A DNA stretch of 64,000 nucleotides, taken from contig JASXTE010000001.1 in the NCBI GenBank assembly GCA_030280995.1, positions 2,850,001 through 2,914,000 of the forward strand, in the 5' to 3' direction. Positions 46,501 to 56,599 of this stretch are shown here, in pieces. Position 1 is the stretch's first letter, and every line of letters starts with the position of its first letter. Under the pieces are notes generated by a model that did no database searches, was not told the origin of the DNA, and was given only the letters and a program-made list of their open reading frames with translations. The DNA comes from Hemileia vastatrix. Taxonomy: Eukaryota > Basidiomycota > Pucciniomycetes > Pucciniales > Zaghouaniaceae. The translations under genes were made by a program, and so were the position numbers.

Positions 46501-48850
46501 TAATATGACTATTGCATTAAAGAAATGTAAGTTTGGATTTCAATCCTTGAAAGTACTTTGACATGTTGTATCTGGATTACAAATTTGTGTTGACCAGAAT
46601 AAGGTGGAAGCAATTAAAAACATTGGGATACCTAAAAATGTAAAAGAGGTTCAAAGTTTTTTGGGTATGTGTGGATATTATAGACAATATATTAAAAATT
46701 TCCAATCCATTGCAGCCCCTTTAACAACATTAATCAGGAAGAATGAGGCTTTCATTTGGAATAATGAAAGACAACACGCCTTTAATAAATTAAAGGAATG
46801 TTTAATGTCAGCTCCAATATTGGGACTGCCAGATTTCACCCTACCTTTTATCTTGTACACTGATGCAAGTTTCATAGGTTTGGGTGCTGCTTTACAGCAG
46901 AAACAGATAATAAATGGAAAATTATCTGAAGTAGTTATCTGTTATATATCCAGAACCTTAAGAAAAACAGAATTAAGGTATGGTGCCACACAGCTAGAAT
47001 GTTTAGCCGTGGTGTGGGCTTTGGAGAAACTTCATTACTATCTGGAAGACCAGAAGTTTGAACTTATAACAGATTGCAGTGCAGTAAAATCATTACTAAA
47101 CATGAAAACACCTAATAGGCACATGTTTAGATGGCAACTAGCTGTACAAGAGTACAGAGGAAGAATGACAATCACTCACAGAGAAGGAACATTGCATTCA
47201 AATGTGGATTTATTATCCAGAAGTCCTTTGCCAAATGATGCTGACAACCCAGCTTATGTACCTAAAAATGAGGTTATACATATATTTGGGATTTATATAG
47301 TGGATTTAGAAGAAGAGTTTATGCAAACTATATTTGAAAATTATTCATCTGATAAAGATTTGTTTAAACTATCTACCATTCTTAATGATCCAACAAATGC
47401 CTCCATGAGTGCATTAATTAAAACCTTGCACCCAAAGTATAAAAATGCGTTCGAAAGAGGTAAACTATCGATTGAAGATGGATATATATATTACAGGAAA
47501 AACTTAAGCAATGTAATAGTAATACCACCTTCTATGAAAGAGTTAATGTTGAGTACTTGTCATGATGACATCTTAGCTGGTCATTTTGACTTTAACAAAA
47601 CATTAACCAGAGTTAAAAATACAGCCTGGTGGATAAACATGAAAGAGGATGTACAAAAATACATTGAAACATGTGACTCTTGTCAGAAATCTAAAAGATT
47701 AACTGGGAAGAGAGCTGGGTTGTTACAACAAATAGAGCAGCCAAAAGCTCCATGGGAAATTATAAACATGGATTTTGTAACTGGCTTGCCATTAGCAGGA
47801 AAGGAAAGTTTCAATTCTTGCTGGGTAATAGTGGATAGATTAACAAAAATGTGTAAGTTTATCCCTACCCATAAAGAGGTATCTGCAAAAGACTTGGCAT
47901 TACTATGGTGGACTCAGATGATGAATACTGCTGGGTTCCCCAAAGCCATAATCTCTGACAGAGATCCTAAATTTACTTCAGAGTTCTGGACATCTTTGAT
48001 GGAAGTATCAGGTTGTCAATTAAAATTTTCTACAGTACACCATCCACAAACTGATGGTCTGGCTGAGAGGATGATACAAACTCTAGAAGACATGATCAGA
48101 AGATATTGTGCCTTTAGATTAGAATACAAAGACAATGAGAAATTCACACATGACTGGGTAACATTAATTCCTGGCCTTGAATTTGCTTATAACAGCACAA
48201 CTCATTCTGTAACAGAGAAGAAACCATTTGAACTCTGGCTGGGATACATACCAAATACCCCAGTAAATCATTTAAATAAATTACCAAGGTTGGATATACA
48301 CCCTGGCACTAAATCCTTTATTCATATGCAACAAATGTGTATAAAGCATGCAGAAGAATGCATCCAAAAAGCATTTGAATATGAAAAGAAAAGGTGGGAC
48401 AAATCTCATAAAGAATTTGAATTCAAAAAGGAAGATGAAGTCCTCATATCAACACTACATTTTAACTTACAAGGTAATGTTAAATTAAAGGATCCCTTTG
48501 TAGGACCTTTTGTAGTAAATAAAATGGTTGGGAGTAATGCAGTGGAAGTCATATTATATGCTCCATATGATAGGAAACATCCAGTTTTCCCTATCTCATT
48601 ATTGAAACCTTACCATGCAAATGATCCTGACTTATTTCCAAAAAGAAGGGGAAGGCGTAAAAGGCAACCTGAAGAAATTGTGGAAAAAGCAGAGATTGAA
48701 AAAATACTCAAGAAAAGAATCCTTACTAAAGAAAAGGGAACTGAGTATTTACTAAGATTTAAAGGGAAATCAAATGAATTTGATAAATGGATACCTGAAA
48801 AAGAAATTTCTAATTTATCCACCCTTCTTAAAAAATTTAAACAGAAATAA
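43397..48850 (+). pseudogene. R2 ORF2: Gag-Pol polyprotein with chromodomain, two in-frame stops
   Basis: Same order as R1: coiled coil (43780-44340), capsid-like domain starting KLDQYPSFDGD (44390-44890), knuckle CYKCNEPWVKGHMC (45010-45055), protease ILDTGAAGS (45348), RT with LVYIDDII (46410), RNase H with LYTDAS (46855), integrase HHCC (47560-47690), Asp in MDFVTG (47768), Asp in SDRDPKF (47955), Glu in LAERMIQTLED (48060), chromodomain (48690-48845). One frame throughout, interrupted by TAA at 45800-45802 between protease and RT, and by TGA at 46559-46561 inside RT after QSLKVL, where R1 has Gly. At the position of R1's ATG overlapping the ORF1 stop, R2 has GTG (43508); the chosen ATG at 43397 is conserved with R1. 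Non-autonomous as it stands unless stops are suppressed. Confidence 0.92.
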
Positions 48851-49029
48851 ATTTCTGTTCAACCAGCTGAGGGGTTAAAAAACCATTACTCATAATATTT
48901 TATTATGTTTTATTTCTTTGAAGTTTAATCTTTAATGCTACAGATTTATTCTGAATACCTGAAAATTTCAAATTAATAAAATTAAATGTATAACTTATCA
49001 TTTTTTTATTGTTTTTTTGGGTGGACGAG

Positions 49030-50528
49030 TGTCAGCCTGTATATCTCCAGGACTGAGTAAAAAGTGATTATAAGTTATGTTAAACACATGAACTATACAT
49101 GGGAATAATAAATAAGAGTACACAAATAGTATACATAAGTAAAATTATGATAATACACAAAAAATGCCATTATAACACCTTATATACACGCATATATCCA
49201 CCTTTTATAGGTCTTATGTACTTAATATTAAGTTGGAATATGATAGGGTAATCTTAAGAGCCTTAAGTATAAGGCTACATAATTTTTAAGTACACTTAAA
49301 GCTGTTATAATCATTGTTTTATGAAAAAAACAAGAAATGCGCTTTATTTCACTTAAAAATTGACTATATGCGCTATAAAATTGAGAATATCCAAATTGCG
49401 CTTTGACAGATCAATTGGGCTCATTTAGAACTATTGATTTGGCTATTTAAATGCATAAAAATAACACTTTTCAAATTTGGTGTTTTTTATGCCAGAAATG
49501 GCTTCTGTGTACTGGCCACATACTGCCTGCTTTTTTCCCGTGTGAATAGCTTCATTTTTAGCAAAGTTAGCTTTTTCACACTATAATTACCCCACATTCT
49601 ACGCCCACTGTGGGGAAACACACTAAAATAGGCGACAGGCGCTTATTTAGTGTCCTAGCTTAATTAATAATGCATTGACCTTGTTTATATGCACTAATTT
49701 CATTAATAACCTCACTCTTGGCACTTTATTTCATCACCACGCTTAAATTCGCCTAATTTTAGTCAAGGATTTACCTGTGCAAGCGCCTGCCAAGAACTGC
49801 ATGTAGTTACCCCACATCTCACGCTCTTTTTTAAGTTTTTGGGTGGTTTCTCAGTCAATTTTGGTTATTTTTGAATGGGAATTTCACGTAGTATAATGTC
49901 AGGATTAGCCCCATTATTTCTACAGTAAATCCCCCTTATTATTAAGCTATTATTAACCTTAAAAAGTCTCATTTAGTCTTTAATATTATTGTTTTATACG
50001 CATATACTCTCTTTTTGTCTTTTTCTTTAATTTTGATGGATTTTCCTTATTATTATAGTATTTTGGCGGTTGTTACTTGTTTAATTATGTCATGGTTCAC
50101 TGGGAATGTTGATGGGAAAGTCTATTAGTTGTTTTGAGGCGTCATTAACTGTGTATTGATGGTATATCAAGGGATTTATTGGGGAACTCAGTGTGTATAA
50201 AAGGAGGAGGTTTTTGGGTCTTGTTTCTACATTCTTTATCATTACAATTTAACCAATATAACCAAATAAATTACAATACATATCAATTAGTACTTTTATA
50301 AGACTTTTGAATAGTATCTGAATTATAAAATCTATTTTTCTACCAACTACAAAGATTGTAAGCCATATATAAGAATAGTGAGAATTATATTACTGAGACC
50401 TTTATATTTGATTATATTTTACAACTTAGTGGATTAGTACTACAGTATTCATACAGGACCATTTAAATCTTCTAGACAACTGACCATTCAAGCTAGTTCA
50501 CGTCTTTGTACTTGACCTTAGCCTGACG
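49030..50528 (+). repeat. 3' LTR of retroelement R2
   Basis: 1499 bp, TGTCAGCCTGTATATCTCCA to CTTAGCCTGACG. The last base pair differs from the expected CA end (a related solo LTR at 58160 ends TGACA on its own strand); the 5' LTR has a different single change there (TGAGA). Otherwise it is near-identical to 40630-42392 without MITE-1c. Confidence 0.92.
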
Positions 50529-50612
50529 ATTAGAGAATAAGGCTTCTGAAACTCTTATCTGATGATCATCTAGCATATTGTCTCTCAAATCTTAGGATCA
50601 CTCAATTATTTC

Positions 50613-51077
50613 TTGACCAATTTATTGAATAAATTATATATTCATGCATTTCAATCTAATCATAAACTGGCCAAGAAAGCTGGACTTCCCAATTGGACAA
50701 ATATAGAATGGTTTGAACTCAGTAATGATTATATCTTTTATTTTAATTTTATCATCAACTATGGAAGATCTCATAGCCAGAGCCATGTTAAAAAAACTGA
50801 TTCCAATATGCTTACTTTTTGTCTTTTCTGTTATATCAATCCTATTAATGGAAGACCAATCGCTTCACCTGCTAAAATCAAAGGCCATGGACTATACTTT
50901 CTGGATCATAAATTTATCAAGGAATTTAGATTAGGAAACAGGATTATGGAAGCAATTTGGAATTCTACAAGAGATAATCATCAAACTAATAAGGCACCTC
51001 CTGGATTGGAATGTTGCAAAAAGTTTACTCATTTTAGATGTTCTTTTCAGATCAATAAAAGTTTGAAAACTGGGTAA
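50613..51077 (+). pseudogene. E2 plus-strand gene, copy 2, 3' part (function unknown)
   Basis: An open frame of about 154 codons without an ATG at its left edge, so it is an internal or terminal exon. It reads AKKAGLPNWTNIEWFELSND, later NGRPIASPAKIKGHGLYFLD and ends with APPGLECCKKFTHFRCSFQ, which is shared with the first bases of the window. Basic and aromatic-rich, about 17 kDa. No domain recognised. It lies directly after R2, whose insertion separated it from upstream sequence now at 40549-40629 and 22846-24625. Convergent with the Myb/SANT-like gene, which suggests it encodes the element's other protein; transposase is a guess. Confidence 0.45.
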
Positions 51078-51550
51078 GTAAGGTAAGGGGTGAAGGGTAC
51101 ATGGCTACTAAAACATGAGGTAGGGGTTTTAAATATGGTAATTAAAGGATTTCCTAATTTTTATTTTTATTTTTTAAATTTTGAATTTATCAGTTATTAA
51201 TGATAATCAATCAAATTAAGTATTGTACTATTGAGCCCTTGTGCTGTAAAAAGGTTTTCATTCAATTATATTCTATGAATGAGTACATAATACCATTATT
51301 GGCATATGTTTTCTTTGACTTTGCTCATGAAATCATTGACAGATAGTATTTGGGATTCCTTTACTTGGTTGATTATCTTTTTCAATTTATTTACTTAATT
51401 TTTATGAAATAGAATGAAATTTTGGTAATCCTTACCCCCTTCCAGAGTAAATTTCAGGGGGGGGTATTGCTAAATTTTCAAATAAGATGTGTAAATTTTT
51501 TGACCTGAAAAAAATTTGGAATGAAATATGAACAATAAAAATAAAAAAAA
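51078..51550. other. E2 spacer between convergent genes
   Basis: AT-rich. It contains one unit (51425-51490) of the G-run repeat that is present four times at 455-820 in copy 1. No gene seen. Confidence 0.5.
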
Positions 51551-52932
51551 CTAGTCATCAAAAATTTTCATTAAGCAGTCAATTTCCTCAACAGATTTAT
51601 TAGCTTTAATGCACTTTATCAAGAAAAATTTCTAAAAAAATTGGAATTAAATATGAACCATATAAAAAAACTATTCATCAAACATTTTTATTAAGCTTTC
51701 AATTTCCTCAACAGATTTATTAGCTTTAACACATTTTAGCAAGAAAACTTTATTTTTTGAAGAATCTTCAAGTTGATACTTGAGTTTATTTTAATCCAAT
51801 AGTAAATTGTACTCAAAGGCCTTCTCCACTTTCTTTATCTCAAATTTCTTCTCCTCCAAATCTTGTGCTTTCTCATCCCACTTTAAAGAAAGCTCAAATT
51901 TCTTCTCCTATTCAAGCTTCAGACTCTCTTGCTTGAGGATCCTTATTTCATTCATTAGCTATTTGAGAAATAAAAAAAGAGATGTAAATAAAAAAAATAA
52001 AACAACTAGATAAGAAACAAAAGCTCACTGGAGAGAGGTCAGGTTGGTTTATATTGCCATAAGAATCTATTGAAAAGATGTCTTGATTGGTGGAAGTCAA
52101 ATGAGGGGAGGCTTGAGTAGAAGTGGAATGAAAATGATTTCTTTCAAAATCATGTTTGTAGATATCATCTTTTCCATCCAAAATGTTTGCAGGATTAACA
52201 TTGGCTCACTCTCCAAATATGGAATCCATCTCTTTATAGTAAGGACATATAGAATCAAGTTTATTGTCTATAGTTTTGATGCACTTTCTGATATTAAGGT
52301 CAGTAATACCAAAGCCAGTGGATTATGAATGAGTCTTAGACTTCTTGTATTTGGCTTGATAATTCTTGAAGCATTCACTATGCAATATAGGGGGTGGGCT
52401 TGCTAGCAAGTGCTCAACCTGAACTCAGATGGAACTCAGACTGAACTCATACTGAACCCATACTGAACTCTACTTGAACACCCACCTAAAACTGTTCTGC
52501 TGAGTGGTGTTCATCCCTGATTGTATGGTTCCTTTATCAATAGCTCAATGTGTGTTCAATCTGTGGTGAGTTTGGGTCCAAGGTTGCGGACTCACTAGCA
52601 AGTCTGCCCCCCATATTGTTTGGTGATTCAGACATCTGTTTAGGAAAAAGATTAATCCTTAAATTTATCTTATCTCATAATTCATTGGCCATTAGAAGAT
52701 ATCCATTGATTTTTGATGCAGAAGTCTGTCCTAATTTAGTTAAATTCTCAGTACCAAAACAAGAATCATAATTAGTTTTAGTTTTCAGCCAGTTGATAAG
52801 TATGAGATGATTACCTTTTTTTAGTTGAGCAGTCTTTGATTTCTCAGATGAGCAGGGGAAAGAGGGAGTAGTGGGATTTGAAGAACATCTTGGGGATGGC
52901 TTCCTTTGAGAAGATCTATGGTGATGAGGCAT
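51551..52932 (-). pseudogene. Decayed Myb/SANT-like gene of E2, copy 2, interrupted by MITE-1d
   Basis: ATG at 52932 (MPHHHRSSQRKPSPRCSSNP). The SANT-like region (LKKGNHLILINWLKTKTNYD, then DSCFGTENLTKLGQ) is in frame across the point where copy 1 is frameshifted. Breaks: TGA after GYLLMANEL (52676-52678) where copy 1 has Trp; MITE-1d at 52376-52625; TGA in MDSIFGE-stop-ANVNP (about 52208) where copy 1 has Arg. The C-terminal coiled coil is degraded and its last exon-like segment (KSVEEIDCLMKIFDD at 51551) is duplicated in tandem at about 51660-51750. Both substitutions named are of C-to-T/G-to-A type. Confidence 0.65.
52376..52625. mobile_element. MITE-1, copy d (TSD ATT), inside the Myb/SANT-like gene
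   Basis: Left end CACTATGCAATATAGGGGG; right end, reading inward, CACCAAACAATATGGGGGG. ATT flanks both sides (52373-52375 and 52626-52628). Copy 1 of the gene shows the uninterrupted version near 1970-1985. Palindromes are partly decayed (GGGCTTGCTAGCAAGTGC; GACTCACTAGCAAGTCT). Confidence 0.9.
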
Positions 52933-53238
52933 GTTGAGATATTTGAAGATGAAAAGGAGAAGAAATATACATATGGGATGGGAAGGGTTTTGGAATAGAT
53001 AGAATGAATAGACAGGATGGGAGTGCGCAGCAAGGTAGGGAGGCTGGAACATCCAGAAAGTTGTCCAAGATGTGGTTATGAAAAATTGAGAATAAAAATG
53101 TCATATAGAGGTGAACATTGACACATGAAAGGTCTAATGGCCCAATTATTAGCAAAAATAATTGGGGAAGATAATTCGAGTATAATGATTTTTATCTGAA
53201 ATTAATTTAATTGCAGATTGGTCAACATTGATACCCCC

Positions 53239-55093
53239 TAATACAGTTATTATGACATCAGGGATCAACTTGAACCTTTTTCTTTCACTAAATCTTTCTC
53301 ATATCTGAAAATATCACCTGACTGGGGACATAATAAATGAAAAATTAGATAAATCAGAATAAATAGGAGCTAGATCGGAATGCAAGATTAAAAATTCTAA
53401 ATTTAAACCAGATAAGAGAAGCAGGTCTCCTAGGTAGAAAATGTAATGAATATTTTGACTTGGGTTGAAAATATCTGAAAATTTTACTTTCTGGGACTTT
53501 TATATGTTGGTATATATGAAATCTGATAACAGTGGGGCAAACTGATTATGGGGTATCAAAGCACTTCAATTCAAAATTAAATTAATGGCAGATAAAAATG
53601 AAGTATTATATTAATTTTTTACCATTTATTTTTGAAAATAAAATTTTTTTTTGGTCTGGGATATATCAAAGTTTGAGTTTTATTTAAAATTTATTTTTTA
53701 TGTGGGATCCTCTATTATTACTGAAAATTTGGGAATTGGGACAAAATAAATGGTTTGTTTTGATTTTTTCATCCAAATTCCCAGGAGCTAGTAGATAGGA
53801 ATCTTTTGTAATTCAGAGTGTTGTTTTTGGTGTAGAAAATAATAAAGAATGATCTATAGTCCTTGACCAAGGGATTTTGATAAAACAGAAGAAAAAACCC
53901 CTCTTCTTTTGAAAAATCAAGGGAGATTTATTTGCTTCAAAAAATTAGAGAACTCTTACCTATACACACCCAAAAAAAATTCAGACTTTTAAAAAATATC
54001 AACAGTAGCCACTTGAAAGACAACTGAAAACCACACAACATAATATATAAAGTATAATTTAAACCAGAGAACAATACATACCAATATTTCCCTTGATTGA
54101 TCTAAAAAATAGCTTATACTAGATGTAGTTTGAAAAGCTACACAAGAAGAAACAATTAAAAGTGTTATGACTACTAAATAACTAGCCTTGCACCAAAATT
54201 GACCAATGTGGCCACAAAAACCAGAGATATAGAGAATGAAGAGTGAGAAATACAACTGATAAGTTGATGGATAACATTTAACCCAAACTGTCTCTATGTT
54301 ATATGCACATATCTACCCAATATTACAATTTTACATGAGAATTTACATAAAAAACTACACCAATCTTTTCCTCGGCTTTCTACAACAAAGGCAGGTGGCC
54401 CACCCCCTCTTCAGAATAACCAAAGCATATTTAAACACTCTAAAGAATAAAAAACAACCAAAAAAATAAAAAAAATAAAAAACCAAAAAATTATTATAGC
54501 ACTAATAAAACCACTACTATGTGGAAAGCAATATGATAATAATAGAAATATTAATAAGCAAATCAAGGGTGTTCAGTAGACCCAATCAGGGCTAAATCTT
54601 TTAAAGATCTCCACCACAAAAATTATCAGTGACAAAAATTTTAGGAGTTATAAAATTATAGGTAAGTTTTAGTTTTAATATGCCAAAGTTCAAAATAGAT
54701 GAACTGATTACAATGATTTAAAAAAAACAATTTAGAATTTTTTAAATTCCTTTTAATGTATATGTATTTAGTTCTTAAAAGAATAAGAAAATAAGACAAT
54801 TATAATATCAATGTAAAGGATACCCCTCATCCATTCAATCCTCACCCCTTTTTATAGAAAATTTTTTATTAATTAGATGAACACATTGAAATAAATAAAA
54901 GTAATAGGATGAGAAAAAAGAAGAATAGAAAACTGTAGAATGTAAATATACAGTATGAGCTATAAATGGATTGTTTGATTATTAAGGTAAAAATATTTAG
55001 ATATGATTAAGATGAAAGAAGTGTTTGACCTTATGTGGAATTACTTGCTGATTCAGATTGAGGAAAGGAGAAACAACAATTAGTGAGGTTATT
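53239..55093. other. AT-rich stretch, no gene identified
   Basis: Not matched elsewhere in the window. The minus-strand frame 53989-54255 begins at a TTG, is hydrophobic and aromatic (FCGHIGQFWCKASYLVV) and lacks support; it could be a relic of a membrane protein or chance. A GGGGTATCAAAG word at 53550 resembles MITE-2/E2 ends but has no partner. Confidence 0.4.
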
Positions 55094-56575
55094 TGTCATC
55101 TGGTCTTCTAGAAGAAGCAGAAAAAGAGAAGAAGAAGAATAAGAAGAAGTAGAAGAAGAAGTAGAAGGAAAAGAGGAAAGAAGGAAAGAGATGATAACAA
55201 CAATTATTAGACAAAACTTGGCCTGGGTAGTAACAAAACTTATAACAAGATATTTAGGGGAGGATATATAGTAAGTCTTTTATTCCCTCTGCTTAAGTAG
55301 CAAATACTTATATTAAATACTATTGAAGCAAACTTTATATATATATTTTATACTAGATTTCAGAGGTAAAAAAGTGCCATAAGTAAAACTAATGTAAATA
55401 TAACATTTTATATTAATAATAATATTAATGATAGTAAAAAAATAAAGTAAGTAATAAGTGATGAGGCTACAGGGGGTTACCCAAGGACTTTATATAGGCA
55501 AGGGCCCCTCTGAAGTGCCACATTAATGTATATACAAAGTAAGATAAAATAAAAATAATATGTGACCAATTTTGAGTAAGTGTAAGTTGAAACCCATGAT
55601 AAAATTATCTAAGACACATGAGTAAGAGCCTAAAATCCACTAAATTAATCCCAAACAGTTACAATAAAATTAGGGAGTAATTAAATAAGTTTGAGACACG
55701 TAAAAACAACTAATTTAATTTAAAACATGTCTGATAACCCTTTATTTAAAAAACAATTTTAAGTGAAACATATAAATAGTGTAATTAATTAATTTAGTAT
55801 AAAACATGAGTAATAAATTATTTTAACTACTTTTATTAGTGTAATAATTATTTTAAGTTAAAACAAGTATTTATTCTAACAAAATTACTCATTTTTAGAA
55901 TAAAACATTAATTATTTATTTAATAAAGTGTTTTAACTTGTTTAATACTTTGATGACACAATTATGAGTCAAAAAAGTACCCAATATTTTTTTAATAAGA
56001 TATGAAAGGTTTTATTTAATATATAAATCTAATTAATGAATTTAATTAATTTTTAAGTCAACTTTACACTTATAATTATAATATATGTTTTTAGTTAATT
56101 TATTATTAATTTATAATTATTAGGGGGTATCAAAGTTAGAAATTTGTAATTATTTTTAAGGTATTTAACAACAAAAAAATAAAGTTACAGAGTTGAAATT
56201 ATTTCTCAGTAAAAAGGTGTTTTTGTAGCACAATATGCCATATATGAAACACTAATCATGGTTGATTTGGTGGGAAAAAAAGGTATTTTAAAATGGAAGA
56301 TTTCTAACTTTGATACCCCCTATTAAATACATAAAAATGTGCCATAATTTATAGAATATAAAATATAAGATGCTTAATTTAAATGTATAAATAATTTGTA
56401 TAACAATAAAATTAATATAACATTTGTTTTACTTATATTTAATAAGATACTTATATAATTTTATTATGAAATAAGATATTAATTTATATACATAAAATGC
56501 ATAGTTTTACACCCTCTTTCAGGGCCAATAAATTAACATAACATTTACTGGGCTCCTGGTACAGCCTGGCTGACA
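55094..56575 (-). repeat. 3' LTR of old retroelement R3 (LTR-1 family), carrying MITE-2
   Basis: TGTCATCTGGTCTTCTAGAA to ACAGCCTGGCTGACA, followed by CTCCCTCACCCTAAAA, the complement of the polypurine tract GGGTGAGGGAG. It aligns along its length with the solo LTR 19865-21131. The TSD cannot be checked because the other LTR is outside the window. Confidence 0.85.
56119..56321. mobile_element. MITE-2, intact copy in the R3 LTR
   Basis: 203 bp with ends AGGGGGTATCAAAGTTAGAA on both sides in inverted orientation. The related LTRs at 20865 and 25690 continue without it. The TSD is ambiguous: ATT with AGGGGG ends, or a different length if the ends are drawn one base differently. The first 13 bases match the E2 ends, so E2-type transposase may mobilise it (inference). 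Confidence 0.8.
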
Positions 56576-56599
56576 CTCCCTCACCCTAAAAAAACAATA

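Larger units (their letters stand above)
40630..50528 (+). mobile_element. R2, full-length Ty3/gypsy chromovirus, TSD ATTAG
   Basis: LTR, 672-bp leader, ORF1, overlapping ORF2 in the -1 frame, 179-bp 3' region with polypurine-like GGGTGGACGAG next to the LTR, LTR. ATTAG flanks both ends (40625-40629 and 50529-50533). It is inserted in E2 copy 2. Pol is closely related to R1, but the LTRs are a different family, about 1.5 kb. Confidence 0.93.
22846..53238. mobile_element. E2 DNA transposon, copy 2, split by element B and retroelement R2
   Basis: Left end GGGGGTATCAATGTTCAGGG. Right end, reading inward, GGGGGTATCAATGTTGACC. The element pieces are 22846-24625, 40549-40629 and 50534-53238, about 4.3 kb in total after removing MITE-1d. 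Joins are supported by TSDs: GTT around B and ATTAG around R2. They are also supported by an internal duplication: 24415-24450 already contains the uninterrupted sequence that is split at 24625/40546. Contents are a plus-strand gene and a convergent Myb/SANT-like gene, both broken. The TSD of E2 itself could not be resolved. PIF/Harbinger-like by gene pairing is only a suggestion. Confidence 0.55.

Noticed and set aside
53989..54255. 88-residue membrane-like protein
   Set aside because: No ATG start, AT-driven composition, no neighbouring support.
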